Counted from the stretch's first letter, positions 23,201 to 33,918 are shown. The stretch: 64,000 nucleotides of DNA from Phialophora verrucosa (GCA_002099365.1 MSED01000002.1:1240001-1304000), one strand, 5' to 3'. The notes: generated from the letters alone by a model not told the origin. Numbers and translations: made by a program.

Positions 23201-26187
23201 ATGACTCAGTCCGAGTCGGCCAAAGAGCCGGGCCTCAACTCAAAGGTGCGCTATCGACAAAGCAGTATGAGAGGGCCAAGGATCGAATGAGGGAAATGCT
23301 TGTCCGGGCTTCCAAACTTCAATACCTTCTGCTGAAGGAAGCGACGGTGCAGAATCCTTCGGCTTACCCTCGAGCGGCTGATGATTTGGCGAAGTATTTA
23401 CGTACCGTCCACAGTTCTCTCGGCATTCGACAATATTGCAAATATGTCAACAAGGCCTTCGTCAAACTGGTGAAGAAGGAATTGAATACCTTACCAGTTG
23501 AGCTCGATTATGCCGCAGAAATGGCACAGGTCTTTTACGATCTTTATCAACTTCGCTTTGCTAGTGGCATCGGCGATGTTGACCACGGCTGCCCACCTGA
23601 AAATTTGGATAGAAAGACAGCCTGGACACTGATACCGACCATCATGAAGTACGCTGAACGATTCAACGTGAAGGACCTTAACAAGAGCGAGCTTAAGGGC
23701 ACAATCGATAAAATGCAGCAAGCTCTTGGAGTTGTTAAAAGCTCTCCAGCACTACAGCAGAATAAGCTGATCATTCGCGATTACCTTAAGGGGGTAATCA
23801 AGGCAGCTGACCTCTTCGAATGTACCCGAGGCATTCTAGCTCTTCCAACAGCGCCGGTGAAAGCGGACACAGAAGTTGCAGCAAGTACTGGGTGGTATTT
23901 CATGCTTGGCCACCTTACTCTGTCGAAATACAAGTCTGTCAAGCGTGTCATCCCCTCGTCAACCGAAGATCTGGACTCCGCAATGACTCTTTTCCGCCAG
24001 GACTTGCATCATGACAGCGAAAAGTGGGAGACTTGGTATCGTTTGGCGCAGTGTTATGAGGCCAAGATCGAAGACGATTTGATATGGAACTCGGCTAAAC
24101 TTAATGACTCCAGAAGTGACATCTCGTTGCTGGAACGTCAAGCGATCCACAGCTACATGATGGCCACTGCGATTGCTTTTCGTACCGTGGACGACCGGCC
24201 CGAGACGGCTGCGAAAATTGAAGATATGCTGGCCGAGTTTGGCACTCGTCTATACGCCTCTTCTCGCCCCCCTTTGGATATGGAGGCATTCAAGACCGAC
24301 AAGCATTTGCGTCACCTAAGCAGCACCGCAGATCAGACGATGTCCAAGCAGCCCTATCACATGCCAGCACGACAATTCACCTTGTGGTGCTTCGCAGCTA
24401 AGCTCCTCAAGACTAAATTGACGGAGCGCCCCAAGCCCTGGATGTCACATTACACACGAGCGAAGTGCTTGTGGAAGATTTTTCAGAGCCCAGAGAATCG
24501 AGGTCGTGTCCGGGTAGAGCAAGTCGTCGAGGCAGTCGTAGAGGCTATCGAAGCTCTCCCTAAAAAGGAGAAGACCAATGAGCCGATCCTGGAACCGCAT
24601 CTCAAACTTGTTTCTGTTGTTCACAAGATGCTCAGATACGGCAAGATCAACTATCAGCAGGCGTACCAGTACATGCAGGCTACCCGATATGCCCAGGGAG
24701 TGAACCTGTCCCAAGATGAAGATGGTGTTGACTGGGAGCGATACATGATTGATATCCTGAAGAAATTAAGCCACGCAGATAAGGCTAATTGGCACCACAG
24801 AATCACCAACCGTGCGGCCCATGTACTGTACGACGAGTCGCCGAACCTGGCTGGAGCCCTCGGAGCCAAGCACGAATTCACGCAGCAGATCTTCACCAAG
24901 ACCATGACGATGCAGGTTTGGAAACCGGAATACGAACGTCCGGGGCGCCACTACGTGTACACCGGACGATACGTGCAATTCTTCGTTCATGTCCTGGAGC
25001 AACTCAGTGATCGTGGAAGCCTGGACGCACTTGTGCGACGTATTAGAAGAAAGACCACGGATTTTCTCGATCATACCAAGATATGGGAAGAGGCCGCCAC
25101 AACCTATGTGCGTTTGCTGAGGCGCCACGGCAAAATCCCTGAAGGACGAGAAAGAGCGCTCTTTGATGGGATGAACTACGAAGAGTTCAGCAAGAAGTCA
25201 GAGGCCATGGAACAATGGTCACACGATCCTGATACTAGTTCGGTGTATTTGGATGTCATGCGCGAGGGCGTGGACCTGAAACGTCTCAACAACAGCTTGA
25301 TGAAGGGCCCTGTGATCGACGATCTGATTGGTGATGCCTATGCATGCCTCTACGAAGAGTTCGTGAAGCAGCTGCCGCCTGAAGAGCAACCCAAACCCCA
25401 ACCGACTCCACTTCCACAAGGCACGTTTATCAATATGACGACTGATGTGGCCGGTGGCGAGAGCGAGGAGGCACAGCGAGCTCGTCTCACCGAGATGCTC
25501 CGAGTACAAGGTGATCGCGCTGCCGACGGACCTTTATCACTCTCAATATCCGCTCCTGTTGGTCTCAGATTGCACAATGCCCCGACTCCCCTTGTCGGTG
25601 TCACAGGTCAACCAGCCCCCGAAGTCCCCCGTGAGCGAGCCAAGCCTGGGCGCACGAAGACGGTGACCCGACGTGAAATCCAGCGCAAAGCCGAAGCTGC
25701 CATCGTCAAGCCACCACCTATCAAGACACCCATTCTGTCCAAGAGATTTGCGGTGGAGATTCCCTTACGGGCTGACCTCGAGGCAGGATCGTCAGTCGAC
25801 AAACGTCTGGCCGACGCCAAGGACATGGATGAGAGCCGAGCAACCTCTAGAAGAGGCAGCATTCAAGATAGCGCGGATGGCGATGCAGACGCCGAGGACT
25901 CCGGAAGCGAGCTTAGTGAGCTCGAGGATATGGATGATGACAAGAAACAGATGCTTGCCGAGTTTGAGAATGCGCAGAATGCTGACCAGGAGGGCGAAGA
26001 CTCCGACGAGGACGGAGAGGACGCTGGCAGAGAAGGCGACGGCTACGGCGGAGGCGATGATGAAGACGACTTGGTTCGAGATGCCGAGACTGCAGTTGAA
26101 ATCCAGGATTCGCAGGAAAATGCCCCGGGAGAACAAGCAGACGAAAGGGAGAGTCCCGATGCGGAGTTCCACGATGCACATGAATAG
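20245..26187 (+). CDS. hir3: Histone transcription regulator 3 homolog (HIR complex, CABIN1-like)
   Basis: Large scaffold subunit of the HIR histone H3/H4 chaperone complex, which acts in replication-independent nucleosome assembly and repression of histone genes. One uninterrupted frame of 1980 residues, unusual for its size in this window. The N-terminus (FTALNVEPEDKFEEEIDDTREIQLEDAFKLYQNAL) and the TPR-like repeats that follow are typical of Hir3/CABIN1. Residues about 360-450 are a disordered linker with a basic SKRLRARESM stretch; the middle is all-helical (TSSVFTSCRVKGR, WETWYRLAQCYEAK is a clear TPR). The C-terminal 250 residues are Pro-rich and then very acidic, as expected for a histone-chaperone partner. 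The start is well supported by N-terminal similarity. Confidence 0.92.
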   Translation: MSGFTALNVEPEDKFEEEIDDTREIQLEDAFKLYQNALRLHSQGPRYFQEAQEAYNELLRSEVFKYPEVVSEFAHDELHDEGAVVPTQADNTALPLLPSNAAESSASSVPQLIYLAFKNRGQFILDVARHQMSKHPASRAELCRSYAAPSKESLAQFAQALERDDTDLDLWKKSARVADILSSQRIARFCLESVLAGEDEDGQQTVDISGLDEAYAAGELSEVIDLIQDDLSRLQSSNIRPKDKLLAALRESNDPYPNLPKRAKNLEYLDDKYRPLTFAVPHEDLKPTSPDLFALGEKIAETVEKIHRGEGSFSCATTVKVVLPDSDLAAHDVEMTLTTEDAEPEVLPDETGQNTVLQDRPSTPTKNGVQGESSTAPGNIQHERALPFDHSGHQGGDTVGLAVEGDTTLPQADSAPLPSRKRSSTVAGWTEEPEGRTKSKRLRARESMADIAAQEEETAQEQPQYFLEQLEIYEQTDQIWFDVVNTLLARFDLKMYPSAEQAKQTFWAGMDDNETGQDASASQKDLRLLTDLRRALTNWTDEKGQAIVHGHSSQDFPEKAAGISQFLQRSKLATPKKTKPSEEGGTVAWSALVSLINAELTNIYDAAIWWLSSVFTSCRVKGRLHPSPYLLTTWSTEMKYTAAKLASEIEDYLWQSMQQRHQRLSALTEATRDQQNGNFQQVLSAFELVEGLFELFLDVAATVSDPNGPFDSVIQSVNTERVKRWASLASDFMQLYLSFSAQGLSDPLVLRFVWTSFTHVRLDKDVDKAHLVLLLEDLKGFLEKSEAEPIYLPNNTAMPEISLPAIEHQLSVLSTSDFFAKVFNDDNSDPVAVIEMLEPILDTITQTQARSTTDLSTPLVRTAQAEELVKFLESNNATLTLALWRRLQNAYTSISYPPKVVSCLFRIIETIVGELYTPRHLDLDGASRQIEMLKWLHDVDEVMIKLLSRIPDEPAPFECFDYSHLHSSLSATTLVLRLLYGFVVYDDSVRVGQRAGPQLKGALSTKQYERAKDRMREMLVRASKLQYLLLKEATVQNPSAYPRAADDLAKYLRTVHSSLGIRQYCKYVNKAFVKLVKKELNTLPVELDYAAEMAQVFYDLYQLRFASGIGDVDHGCPPENLDRKTAWTLIPTIMKYAERFNVKDLNKSELKGTIDKMQQALGVVKSSPALQQNKLIIRDYLKGVIKAADLFECTRGILALPTAPVKADTEVAASTGWYFMLGHLTLSKYKSVKRVIPSSTEDLDSAMTLFRQDLHHDSEKWETWYRLAQCYEAKIEDDLIWNSAKLNDSRSDISLLERQAIHSYMMATAIAFRTVDDRPETAAKIEDMLAEFGTRLYASSRPPLDMEAFKTDKHLRHLSSTADQTMSKQPYHMPARQFTLWCFAAKLLKTKLTERPKPWMSHYTRAKCLWKIFQSPENRGRVRVEQVVEAVVEAIEALPKKEKTNEPILEPHLKLVSVVHKMLRYGKINYQQAYQYMQATRYAQGVNLSQDEDGVDWERYMIDILKKLSHADKANWHHRITNRAAHVLYDESPNLAGALGAKHEFTQQIFTKTMTMQVWKPEYERPGRHYVYTGRYVQFFVHVLEQLSDRGSLDALVRRIRRKTTDFLDHTKIWEEAATTYVRLLRRHGKIPEGRERALFDGMNYEEFSKKSEAMEQWSHDPDTSSVYLDVMREGVDLKRLNNSLMKGPVIDDLIGDAYACLYEEFVKQLPPEEQPKPQPTPLPQGTFINMTTDVAGGESEEAQRARLTEMLRVQGDRAADGPLSLSISAPVGLRLHNAPTPLVGVTGQPAPEVPRERAKPGRTKTVTRREIQRKAEAAIVKPPPIKTPILSKRFAVEIPLRADLEAGSSVDKRLADAKDMDESRATSRRGSIQDSADGDADAEDSGSELSELEDMDDDKKQMLAEFENAQNADQEGEDSDEDGEDAGREGDGYGGGDDEDDLVRDAETAVEIQDSQENAPGEQADERESPDAEFHDAHE

Positions 26188-26497
26188 GATGTGACAAAGG
26201 TAGCACCATAGCCATCGGTCGACAACAGAAGAGCCAGAAAATGAGGCAGTGGCAAGGTAGCGTCAAGGCACCTGCGAGCTGTGACTCTTCAAACATGCCA
26301 TTAAGCGTAATATGCATTCCAGAAACACGAGTAAACTGTTCAATATTGGCTCGTAGCCTCGCAGTCGTAGCTTCGTAGCCTCGTAGCCTCATCTCGGGTC
26401 ACGATACCCCGACGCACCTTATATTTTTTTGTCAACCGCGACCATCACATTTCTACAGCTGTCATCGCGTTACTCTCACTCGTTCAATTTGTCTTTC
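26188..26497. other. Intergenic region between hir3 and pus3
   Basis: About 310 bp with CTCGTAGCCTCG-type short repeats around 26350-26390; no gene. Confidence 0.4.
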
Positions 26498-28786
26498 ATG
26501 CCTCTTTGTCGTCCCATTACGCGGATATTATCCACAGGCAGCCTCATCTCCGTCTCTTATACCGTCCCTTCAACCCAAGGATCCCCGTGTCCGCATGCCA
26601 GACACCAACTTTTCCGCACATTATCGTGTCACCAGTCCAGACCCGCAATGATGAACCATGACGAAAACCAGGCAACAACCATAATCACAAGTACATCCCA
26701 TACAAACACAGGTACAGGTACTGCTACAGATACCGCCACTGCCGCCCCTGCTGCAGACTCCTCGTCGCGCACCCCTTCGGAACTCCACCTCCTCTCCCGC
26801 ATAACGAGCTTGGAACGCCAACTGCGCGACCAAACTGCTCTTCTCGCTCGACTTACTCGTACTACTGCTTCGAGTACATCCTCCTCCACTACCGTCTCCG
26901 GTGCAGCTCAGAAAGAACCAGCCGCTTCACCACGAGAACAAGGACAACCCTCCCGCTCGCGCTCCCGCTCCCCCCGCCGCGCCCGCCCCTTCAACCCCGC
27001 GCACTACACCACGCGGCACATTGCGTTGAAGTTCGCGTATCTGGGCTCTCGGTACGGTGGGTTCGAGCACGCGAACGGCAACGTGACACCCCAGCCGACG
27101 ATCGAGGAAGTGCTGTGGAAGGCGCTGCGCAAAGGCCGGCTGATCAGTCCCGAGGTGGGGCCACAGGCGGATAGTAGCGTCAATGTGCTCTGGGGGCCGG
27201 AAGAGAGGAGGAGGGCGTACATGGAGGGTGGGGACAAAAGTTCGGGACTGGGACCAAATCCGAGGCCGAATGCTAGACCGAGATTGAGACTCGACTTGAA
27301 TTGGGATGGGTGTCAGTATAGTAAATGCGGGAGAACAGACAGGGGGGTCAGCGCGTTTGGACAGGTTATTGGGCTACGCGTGCGCAGCAATCGCCCCGTC
27401 GAGAAGACGGGGAAAGACTCGAGAACGGAAGAAGAGTCGGAGGAGGTGGTGACTCCAGCGCAGAGCAGGCGCGTTGGCAGTCACGACGGCGATGGCAATA
27501 CGGACCCAGGAGAAACCTTGCCAGAGGAGGATGACGTGTCCATGTCTATGTCCATGCCTGCTATAGACAGCGAGGATCTAGCGACGGAGACGTACAAGAA
27601 AGAGTTCGACCCCATCGGCGACGAACTGCCCTACATTTCTCTCCTGAATGCGCTCCTGCCGCCCGACATCCGCGTCCTTGCATGGTGTCCCTTTCCACCT
27701 GCAGATTTCGATGCCCGCTTCTCCTGCCGCGAACGCCGATATAAGTACTTCTTTACGAACCCTGCGTTCTGTCCCACGCCCGGGCCTTTGGGTCTACTTC
27801 GTGGCCATGGTCAAGGAAGAGTCCAGGCCAGGGAAGGCTGGCTTGATATCGAGCGGATGAAGATTGCGGCCAAGAAGCTGGAGGGTGTGCATGATTTCCG
27901 GAATTTCTGCAAAATCGACGCGAGCAAACAGATGAGCAGTTGCGTGAGGAGGATCACGTTCTGCGATGTGGTCGAGTGGGACGGAAGTGGACGGGCGGTG
28001 ACGGAACACGAAGGGTTGAATCAGCGCGGAGTCGAGGTTGTCGATTCTGTGCCTGGGAATGGGAATGGCTTTCTGCCGGAGAAGCAGACGCCGGTGGGGC
28101 CGAAAGTGTACGCTTTCTGTGTCCACGGGACGGCATTCCTGTGGCATCAAGTCCGCTGCATGGCGGCCGTGCTGTTCCTGGTGGGTCAGGGCCTGGAGGA
28201 TCCTAGCATTGTTGACGAGTTGCTCGATGTACAGAAGAACCCGGGACGGCCGATGTACGAGATGGCGGACGATGCGCCGCTCGTGCTCTGGGATTGTATT
28301 TTCCCGGACAAGGATCCCCAGCCTGGCGAGGAAATGGTGGACTCGCTACATTGGCTGTATGCTGGTGATGAGGCCTCTATCCCTTCACTGCTGACTAGTC
28401 CGACTAAGAATGATGGCAAATTCGGCATTGGTGCCGTCATCGATGAACTCTGGACACAATGGCGCGAGGCGAAAATGCAGGAGATCCTCGCGGGGAGTCT
28501 CCTCGACCTGGCCATTTCTCAAGGTGATCAAAGCTCTTTCCGACGGGGCAGTGTCACGAGGGGTGGTTCTTCCCGCAATGAAGGTCTGAGGAGTCAGAAG
28601 ATCTTCGATGGGAGTGGTCGCGCGAGGATGCAGGGCCGCTATGTCCCCGTCATGAAGAAACCTCGGATGGAGAGTCTCGAGGTGTTGAATGCAAAGTGGT
28701 TGAAAGGTCGGAATGCAAAACGTACCCTGGAAGAGGGGGATGCTAGGCCCCAGGAGCTCGAGGAGACCGATGCCAAAGGAGATTAG
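26498..28786 (+). CDS. pus3: tRNA pseudouridine(38/39) synthase, Pus3/Deg1
   Basis: TruA-family enzyme converting uridine to pseudouridine at tRNA positions 38/39. From ATG 26498 the intronless frame gives 762 residues. The catalytic Asp is in CGRTDRGVSAFGQ (D281 in this numbering); other core blocks are IALKFAYLGSRYGGFEHANG, the RYKYFFTNPAFCP segment, HDFRNFCKIDASK and GTAFLWHQVRCMAAVLFLVGQG. Before the core lie a Thr/Ser-rich region, a short coiled coil (LLSRITSLERQLRDQTALLARL) and an SR-type basic stretch. The start could be 26648 (MMNHDENQ); the upstream 50 residues are Arg/Ser-rich without acidic residues and resemble a mitochondrial targeting sequence. C-terminal extension after about residue 600 is charged and probably disordered. 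Confidence 0.9.
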   Translation: MPLCRPITRILSTGSLISVSYTVPSTQGSPCPHARHQLFRTLSCHQSRPAMMNHDENQATTIITSTSHTNTGTGTATDTATAAPAADSSSRTPSELHLLSRITSLERQLRDQTALLARLTRTTASSTSSSTTVSGAAQKEPAASPREQGQPSRSRSRSPRRARPFNPAHYTTRHIALKFAYLGSRYGGFEHANGNVTPQPTIEEVLWKALRKGRLISPEVGPQADSSVNVLWGPEERRRAYMEGGDKSSGLGPNPRPNARPRLRLDLNWDGCQYSKCGRTDRGVSAFGQVIGLRVRSNRPVEKTGKDSRTEEESEEVVTPAQSRRVGSHDGDGNTDPGETLPEEDDVSMSMSMPAIDSEDLATETYKKEFDPIGDELPYISLLNALLPPDIRVLAWCPFPPADFDARFSCRERRYKYFFTNPAFCPTPGPLGLLRGHGQGRVQAREGWLDIERMKIAAKKLEGVHDFRNFCKIDASKQMSSCVRRITFCDVVEWDGSGRAVTEHEGLNQRGVEVVDSVPGNGNGFLPEKQTPVGPKVYAFCVHGTAFLWHQVRCMAAVLFLVGQGLEDPSIVDELLDVQKNPGRPMYEMADDAPLVLWDCIFPDKDPQPGEEMVDSLHWLYAGDEASIPSLLTSPTKNDGKFGIGAVIDELWTQWREAKMQEILAGSLLDLAISQGDQSSFRRGSVTRGGSSRNEGLRSQKIFDGSGRARMQGRYVPVMKKPRMESLEVLNAKWLKGRNAKRTLEEGDARPQELEETDAKGD

Positions 28787-28852
28787 AGTAGATGTGCTTC
28801 AGTGCATACATCGGCGCATACTCCGTACATCGGTGCATAACATACATGAGTG

Positions 28853-29682
28853 TCATCGGATGCCAGAGTACAAGCATTTTCGAGAGCCTCGCCAGACTTC
28901 CTCGAGGATGTCGCGGCGAGGGAGCAGAGTCTGGCCAGGAGTGTGTCAGCAACAACCGTAGACTATGTGTACCAACCGCATGCCCAGCCAGTGCGCATAG
29001 AACACGTACCGGAAAGACAACCACCACCTCGGTAGCCCCCTCCACAATGACAGCCAAATAGAACCTCACTTCCAGTCCCTTGAACGCTTCATGGATGACG
29101 ATATCCTGGATCTGAGTCGTCGGGATGAACGTCGTAGTAGGCCCCGTGAAGAAGTACCGCGATGAAGTCGATGTCTGGATTCCCAGGCCTTGCAGTACCA
29201 GTAGAGACTCCTCTGTCCCCTCACATTAGAGCAAAGATTCGGAGAACAAGGATCGCACAACGTCGGGTCTGGTCGGGTCCAGGTCACATACCGACATAAT
29301 CCCTCCGTAGACAAGCGTACACGATCCCCAGGCTGACGGGGACGAGAATCCACCATTCCGCCTTGTCTGCGAGAAATCTGATAAACCCGCTGAAAAGGCT
29401 GAGGCGGAGCCACAAGTCAGTGTAGGCGTCTAGTCTGTTGCCAGATCGTGGTGGTCCCGAGCTTTGGGCCTTGACCACGTTGACCAGCGCCGTGTACAGG
29501 ACGAGCAAGACGCGCAAGACGTGCTTGAGAAAAGTGAATATCCGCACTTTTATCCGCGGGACATGTGCGCGGGAAGAGGAGACCACGGGGCCGTGGAAGG
29601 GGCGCGTCGAGACGGTGAAAGATACGGTCGTCGGGCTTGGGAGGTGGATTGAGAAGTGGTGCATCCCGGGGCCGAGGATCAT
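28853..29682 (-). CDS. gpi15: GPI-GlcNAc transferase subunit Gpi15/PIG-H
   Basis: Subunit of the ER complex that transfers GlcNAc to phosphatidylinositol, the first step of GPI anchor synthesis. Exons (minus strand) are 29682-29292, 29212-29010 and 28930-28853 (223 residues). Two hydrophobic segments occur in exon 1 (about residues 50-66 and 106-123, WWILVPVSLGIVYACL). The PIG-H domain starts across the first junction (YVEESLLVLQGLGIQT) and runs through FIPTTQIQDIVIHEAFKGLEVRFYLAVIV to VVVVFPTLLPRRDILEEVWRG. The intron 1 acceptor at 29213 is the one that keeps EESLLVL in frame. It converges with pus3, 66 bp apart. Confidence 0.88.
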
Positions 29683-30879
29683 GCCGTTGACGGCCAGCTC
29701 GCTTTGGTGAGCTAGAGGGAGTTTGAAAGGATAATGAATGAATGAATGAATGAATCGAATGGCTGATTACGGAGCATTCAAGAAGAGAGAGAGAGGCGAG
29801 GGAGACTTTGACGACGGCCAGCTCGAGGCTCGAAAGGGGTGGCTTCGGAAAATTGATTCTCCGGATACAGGTCATGCCGATTTCTTTCTTACGAGTATTT
29901 ATTTCTTCCGAATCTCTTTCGAAATCATCTACTCGTAATCATGATGCTCGGGGTATGGGTGCAGGCTATGATCGAGAGATGTCATTGTTCACTCGACCTG
30001 GCCGACAAGACCCTTATCGGGGTTTGCTTTTGCTCCCCACTACCCTCGCCCCATGCCCATTTTCAGCATCTTGCAGCAGCCTCGTTATGTCTTTACCGCA
30101 AGCAAGGCTGGCTGCGTACACGCACGTGCTTGTCGCCAAGCTCTGGGTGGGTAGGGTTGGCGTTGAGTTCTGTTGCGGTCGCCGGTGATTGTCAACGTCA
30201 GCCCGCATTGGAGGTGACACGGGTTGACCCTTGGGTTGCTGGCACCCCTGCAGGACAGATAATGGCTCGGAGATGTTTCCGAGGCCTCGACTGTGATGTA
30301 ATGTTTTGCATGACCCAGAACTCAGCGGAAGAGTCTGGTGTGTCCGTTGTAGGAGACCGCCGCTGGCATTATGGAAAGCATGGCCTTGGTACTTTTATTC
30401 TCCTACCACATTGATTTTGTTTCCAAGGACACCAGATGATACCTGGACACAGTACACAGTACACAGGACGCTGGGCCCACGATGGGCACGGGGGTCTTGC
30501 ACTTTGGGGCCGATCGATACACGTTGGACGGTGGATAATGCCGCTGTAATAGACTCACAGCACGTAAACCGAATCTAGAATACATTGTTTACCATCGGCG
30601 ATCAAGCAACCTTTTTCTAGGCAGATAATTACTAGCTGTATAGATGTCCCATGGAGGACTCTTTCGCCGCGAGTTTTAGCAGACTCCTGGAGCGAGCGAG
30701 TGAGTGCCTGACTGCCTAACTGCCGGGATGAAGAGGCAGGGGTAGAGCAGATCACCCATGATCAGAGCAGCGCAGCGCAGCGCAGCATCTCGGACTCATT
30801 CCATAAGCATGCTCTCCATTTCCCAGTCCTCAGACTCCCTTTTCCGCATGAACACCCACACCTACACCCACATCCGCGC
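29683..30879. other. Intergenic region
   Basis: About 1.2 kb. It holds an (AATG)n stretch at 29732-29755 and a short GCGCA repeat at 30773-30786. ORFs here (for example 29941-30414) are Cys/Trp-rich with no family similarity and are not supported. Confidence 0.45.
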
Positions 30880-33119
30880 TCACACGCTCAACTCCTTAGT
30901 CACATCTCCATTCCACTTGGGCCGCACGCTCGTCTTACCGTCCAAGACAGGCGAAGCGTCACCACCACCGGCCCGGATGTCGTGGTCAGGCCGTCCAGCC
31001 CCAGCCCCAGCCCCCAGACGAGATGTCGAGTCGTAATTCTCCCCACCCAAGCCTGGGTTAATACTCTCCCCGTACAGAACGCCATGTTCGATCTCGTCCA
31101 GCGTCCGGCCCTTCGTCTCCGGAATAAGCAGCGTACAGAGCGCGCAGAGGGCCATGATCCCCGCCAGGATGCCCAGCACGGCAGACAATCCGATCGCATC
31201 GGTCAGCTGGGCAAAGGAGAAGGCCGTGACGATGGCGCCGGCCTTGCCCGACGCAGCGGCGATGCCGTGCGCCGTACCGCGGACGCGGGTGGGGAAGACT
31301 TCGACGGGGATGAGGCTACATGGGGTGTGAAGGGTGTGTCAGAAATGGGAGAACAGGGAGAACAGAGTTGTGAAACAAACGCATATATATACACACACAG
31401 AGAGACGGAGACGGGGGCAAACTCAACTTACAAAGTCGTGCAATTAGGACCCATGTTCAGAAAGAGCTGGGCGAGCGTGAATATGGTGATGAGTCCGCCT
31501 GTGCTGGTGGAGCCGTCGCTCAGCACGCCCGCCCAGATGGCGTACAGGCCCGCCGCGATGGCGCTGCAGTAGAATTGTTGCCTCACGCGGCCGATCCAGT
31601 CGGGTAGGAAAATGCCGATGTAGTAGCCTGGGAGGTAGCCCTGTGGATGTCAATATCAGTACATGTCAGTACTAACGTCTGTATCAACACCGATATTCGG
31701 TCAGGGTAGGCCGCGTCCGGGAGGTGAACGGAAAGGGCACTTACCGCAGCTGCTACGATGATGTTCCCGACGGCCGTATTCCAGAGTGTGCCCCATGGGG
31801 TTGCGGCTTTGCCGTAGCCGATCCGCGACAGGATGACGCTTTGGTTCAAGTTGATGCCGTAGAATGCGATGTCACTGCGGGGAGGGCATGAATAGGTAAG
31901 AATTAGAAGTCCAGAGTGGTCGGGTTCAAAACCGATTCGGGGTCTTGAAAAAGAGCGTGCTAATAGGCAGAGAAGGGCGGCTTACAACAAAAACCAGCAC
32001 ATACTGACGGCGAAGAGGACCTTCGCGTGCTTCCACTGGGAGAAATACGTCTTGAAGTCGCGAAACTGTTCGTGGAGGCCACGTCTGCCGTCTTTCTTCA
32101 GGGACGTCTCTTCGGCGACATCTGGGGATTGTTGTTAGCGCCAGGCGAAACTAGATTTGACTCGGCTCGACTTGTCTCTGTCATGCCATGCTATGCCATG
32201 TTAACATTTCCTAGGGGAGAGGTAAAAAGCTCACATTGTCGGTACGGCTTGCTTTCCGGCATGGTCAACCGGAAGTACAGCGTGATGATCAGGGGGATCA
32301 GTCCGACGGCGAACAAGAGTCGCCAAACCCATTGGAGATGGGAGATGTGGTGATTGACCGAAGACTTGAACGCGGCCAGGAGGACGAGGTAGGTGATTCC
32401 GGCAGTGAAGCCGCCGAGGCCGATCGACGCAAAGACGGCCAGGACAAGCTTCGCGCGCGAATGCAGCGGGTTGTGTTCGGCCGAGAGTGCCGAAGTCATA
32501 GGGTAGTCTGTCAGGGATGGACATCAGATGAGTGAGTGATTTCGCATTCCATGTCATGATACCTCGCAGCATGGACTACTTACCTCCGCCGATTCCAACG
32601 CCAGTGAGAACGCGGAAAACAGACATCCAGGCAACCACGTCGTGGTGTCCGAAGCCTTGCCAGGGCATTAGCACGCACAGCAGAGTGCCGAGGATGGTGA
32701 TCATCAGTTCTTTCCCGTAAATGCGGTGGCGGCCGAGAGCGTCGCCCAGGATTCCGACTAGCGATCGCGGTTAGCAGCTTCGACCTCTGATGCGAAAGAG
32801 CGGAACTATGCAGGACCCAGAATACAAAACCTAAGAACATTGTGGTGTCAACTCACATCCAAGCTGGCCGACGATCATGCCGATGGAAAGCGACGCCTTG
32901 ATCGTATCACCTGCAAGCGTTGGGATCGTGTTCTGCTCATCCTCGAAGTAGAGGTATCCGAGCATGGGAACAACTGCGAGGGTCAGCAAAGCCCTAGCGA
33001 GCATAGAGGACAAGGTTACCTAGCCCGATGCTCAGGTTGAGGTATCCATCACCGAACAGTCCAACACCGGCTACCACCAAGAACTTGAAAAACCCAAATT
33101 GAGACGTGGTATCGAGCAT
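30880..33119 (-). CDS. MFS transporter, PHS (phosphate:H+ symporter) family
   Basis: Plasma-membrane proton symporter of the Pho84-like family, 524 residues, twelve predicted helices. Eight exons (minus strand): 33119-33020, 32973-32857, 32757-32584, 32507-32235, 32121-31986, 31874-31745, 31640-31432 and 31315-30880; all junctions are GT-AG and in phase. Family blocks: FGDGYLNLSIGLVVPMLGYLYF, GQLGFGILGDALGRHRIYGKEL, GVGIGGDYPMTSALSAEHN (the PHS signature, but with MTSALSAEHN in place of the usual LSS..TSE), WFLFDIAFYGINLNQSVIL, GYLPGYYIGIFLPDWIGR, EVFPTRVRGTAHGIAAASGK and IPETKGRTLDEIE. It is divergent from the Zn2Cys6 gene and lies next to phosphonate-cleaving enzymes, so it may import Pi or a phosphonate; the substrate is inference. 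Confidence 0.88.
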
Positions 33120-33918
33120 GGTGAGAGAGATTGTCGAAAAAAGCTCTGTTGGGGTAGTTCAGCGGGTCCTGATGTCCTCGAACATAGCTCTCTGGCCATC
33201 GCTGCCCTGGCGGAAGATATACATTTTCCTGCATCACTATTCTTCCGCGAGGCTGATGAAAGATCTCGGGCCAAGACCGCACTCAACATGAGGTGTTTGA
33301 AGGCCCTCTTGGAGCAGATAGGCATATCGCCAGTGGCTTTCCATTCTGGATAACGAATGGACGAGCCAACCGTTACCACGTGCAAGTCAGCTTCGAAAGG
33401 GAAACTGGAACGGCTGTCGACGCGACTTGAAACCCGCACCTTGACTTCGTCCCGGCGACTGGCACGAAGTCCGCAGGGTCAGCGACAGAACTGGTCAATA
33501 TCCGATCCTTCAGCTCACACATCGCCTGGAAATGGCACATGGTAATAAGATGGCAGTGCCAATCTCCCGCTGCTGCGCCGATAAACAGAGGGAGGGAGAG
33601 GAGGCGGAAACTGGCCCAGCCAGCGAGGGCTAGCGATCCCCGCACGTGGACATGGCTAGTTGCTGTTAAAGCGGGTTCGAAAAGCCTTTGTAATGAAGGC
33701 GAAAGATTTTGGAGATGTAGGCCAGAAAAGCCCCATGTATTGTGGTAAAGCGTCAGCGGTAACGGCGTGTTTCTACCGCCACTCACGCGAAGCTCGTAAG
33801 CAATTGATCCGAGGTTGATTGGTGCGACGAGCACGACATCATGGAGCGGCAAGCTCTGCGATTCCTTTCCTTACCTTGTTGCGATGAATTCCAAAGAACT
33901 CATGCCCCACGTTAGAAC
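33120..33918. promoter_or_regulatory. Divergent region between transporter and Zn2Cys6 regulator
   Basis: About 800 bp, presumed promoters of both genes. One CGG-N10-CCG pair at 33763-33778 is a possible Zn2Cys6 site; such pairs are frequent by chance. No coding sequence is supported. Confidence 0.35.

Noticed and set aside
25913..26392. Antisense ORF over the end of hir3
   Set aside because: It mirrors the acidic, repetitive hir3 tail and is rich in Leu, Arg and His as expected of a shadow frame.
29941..30414. 157-codon plus-strand ORF
   Set aside because: Cys/Trp-rich random composition, no family motif, and located in the intergenic gap before the transporter gene.
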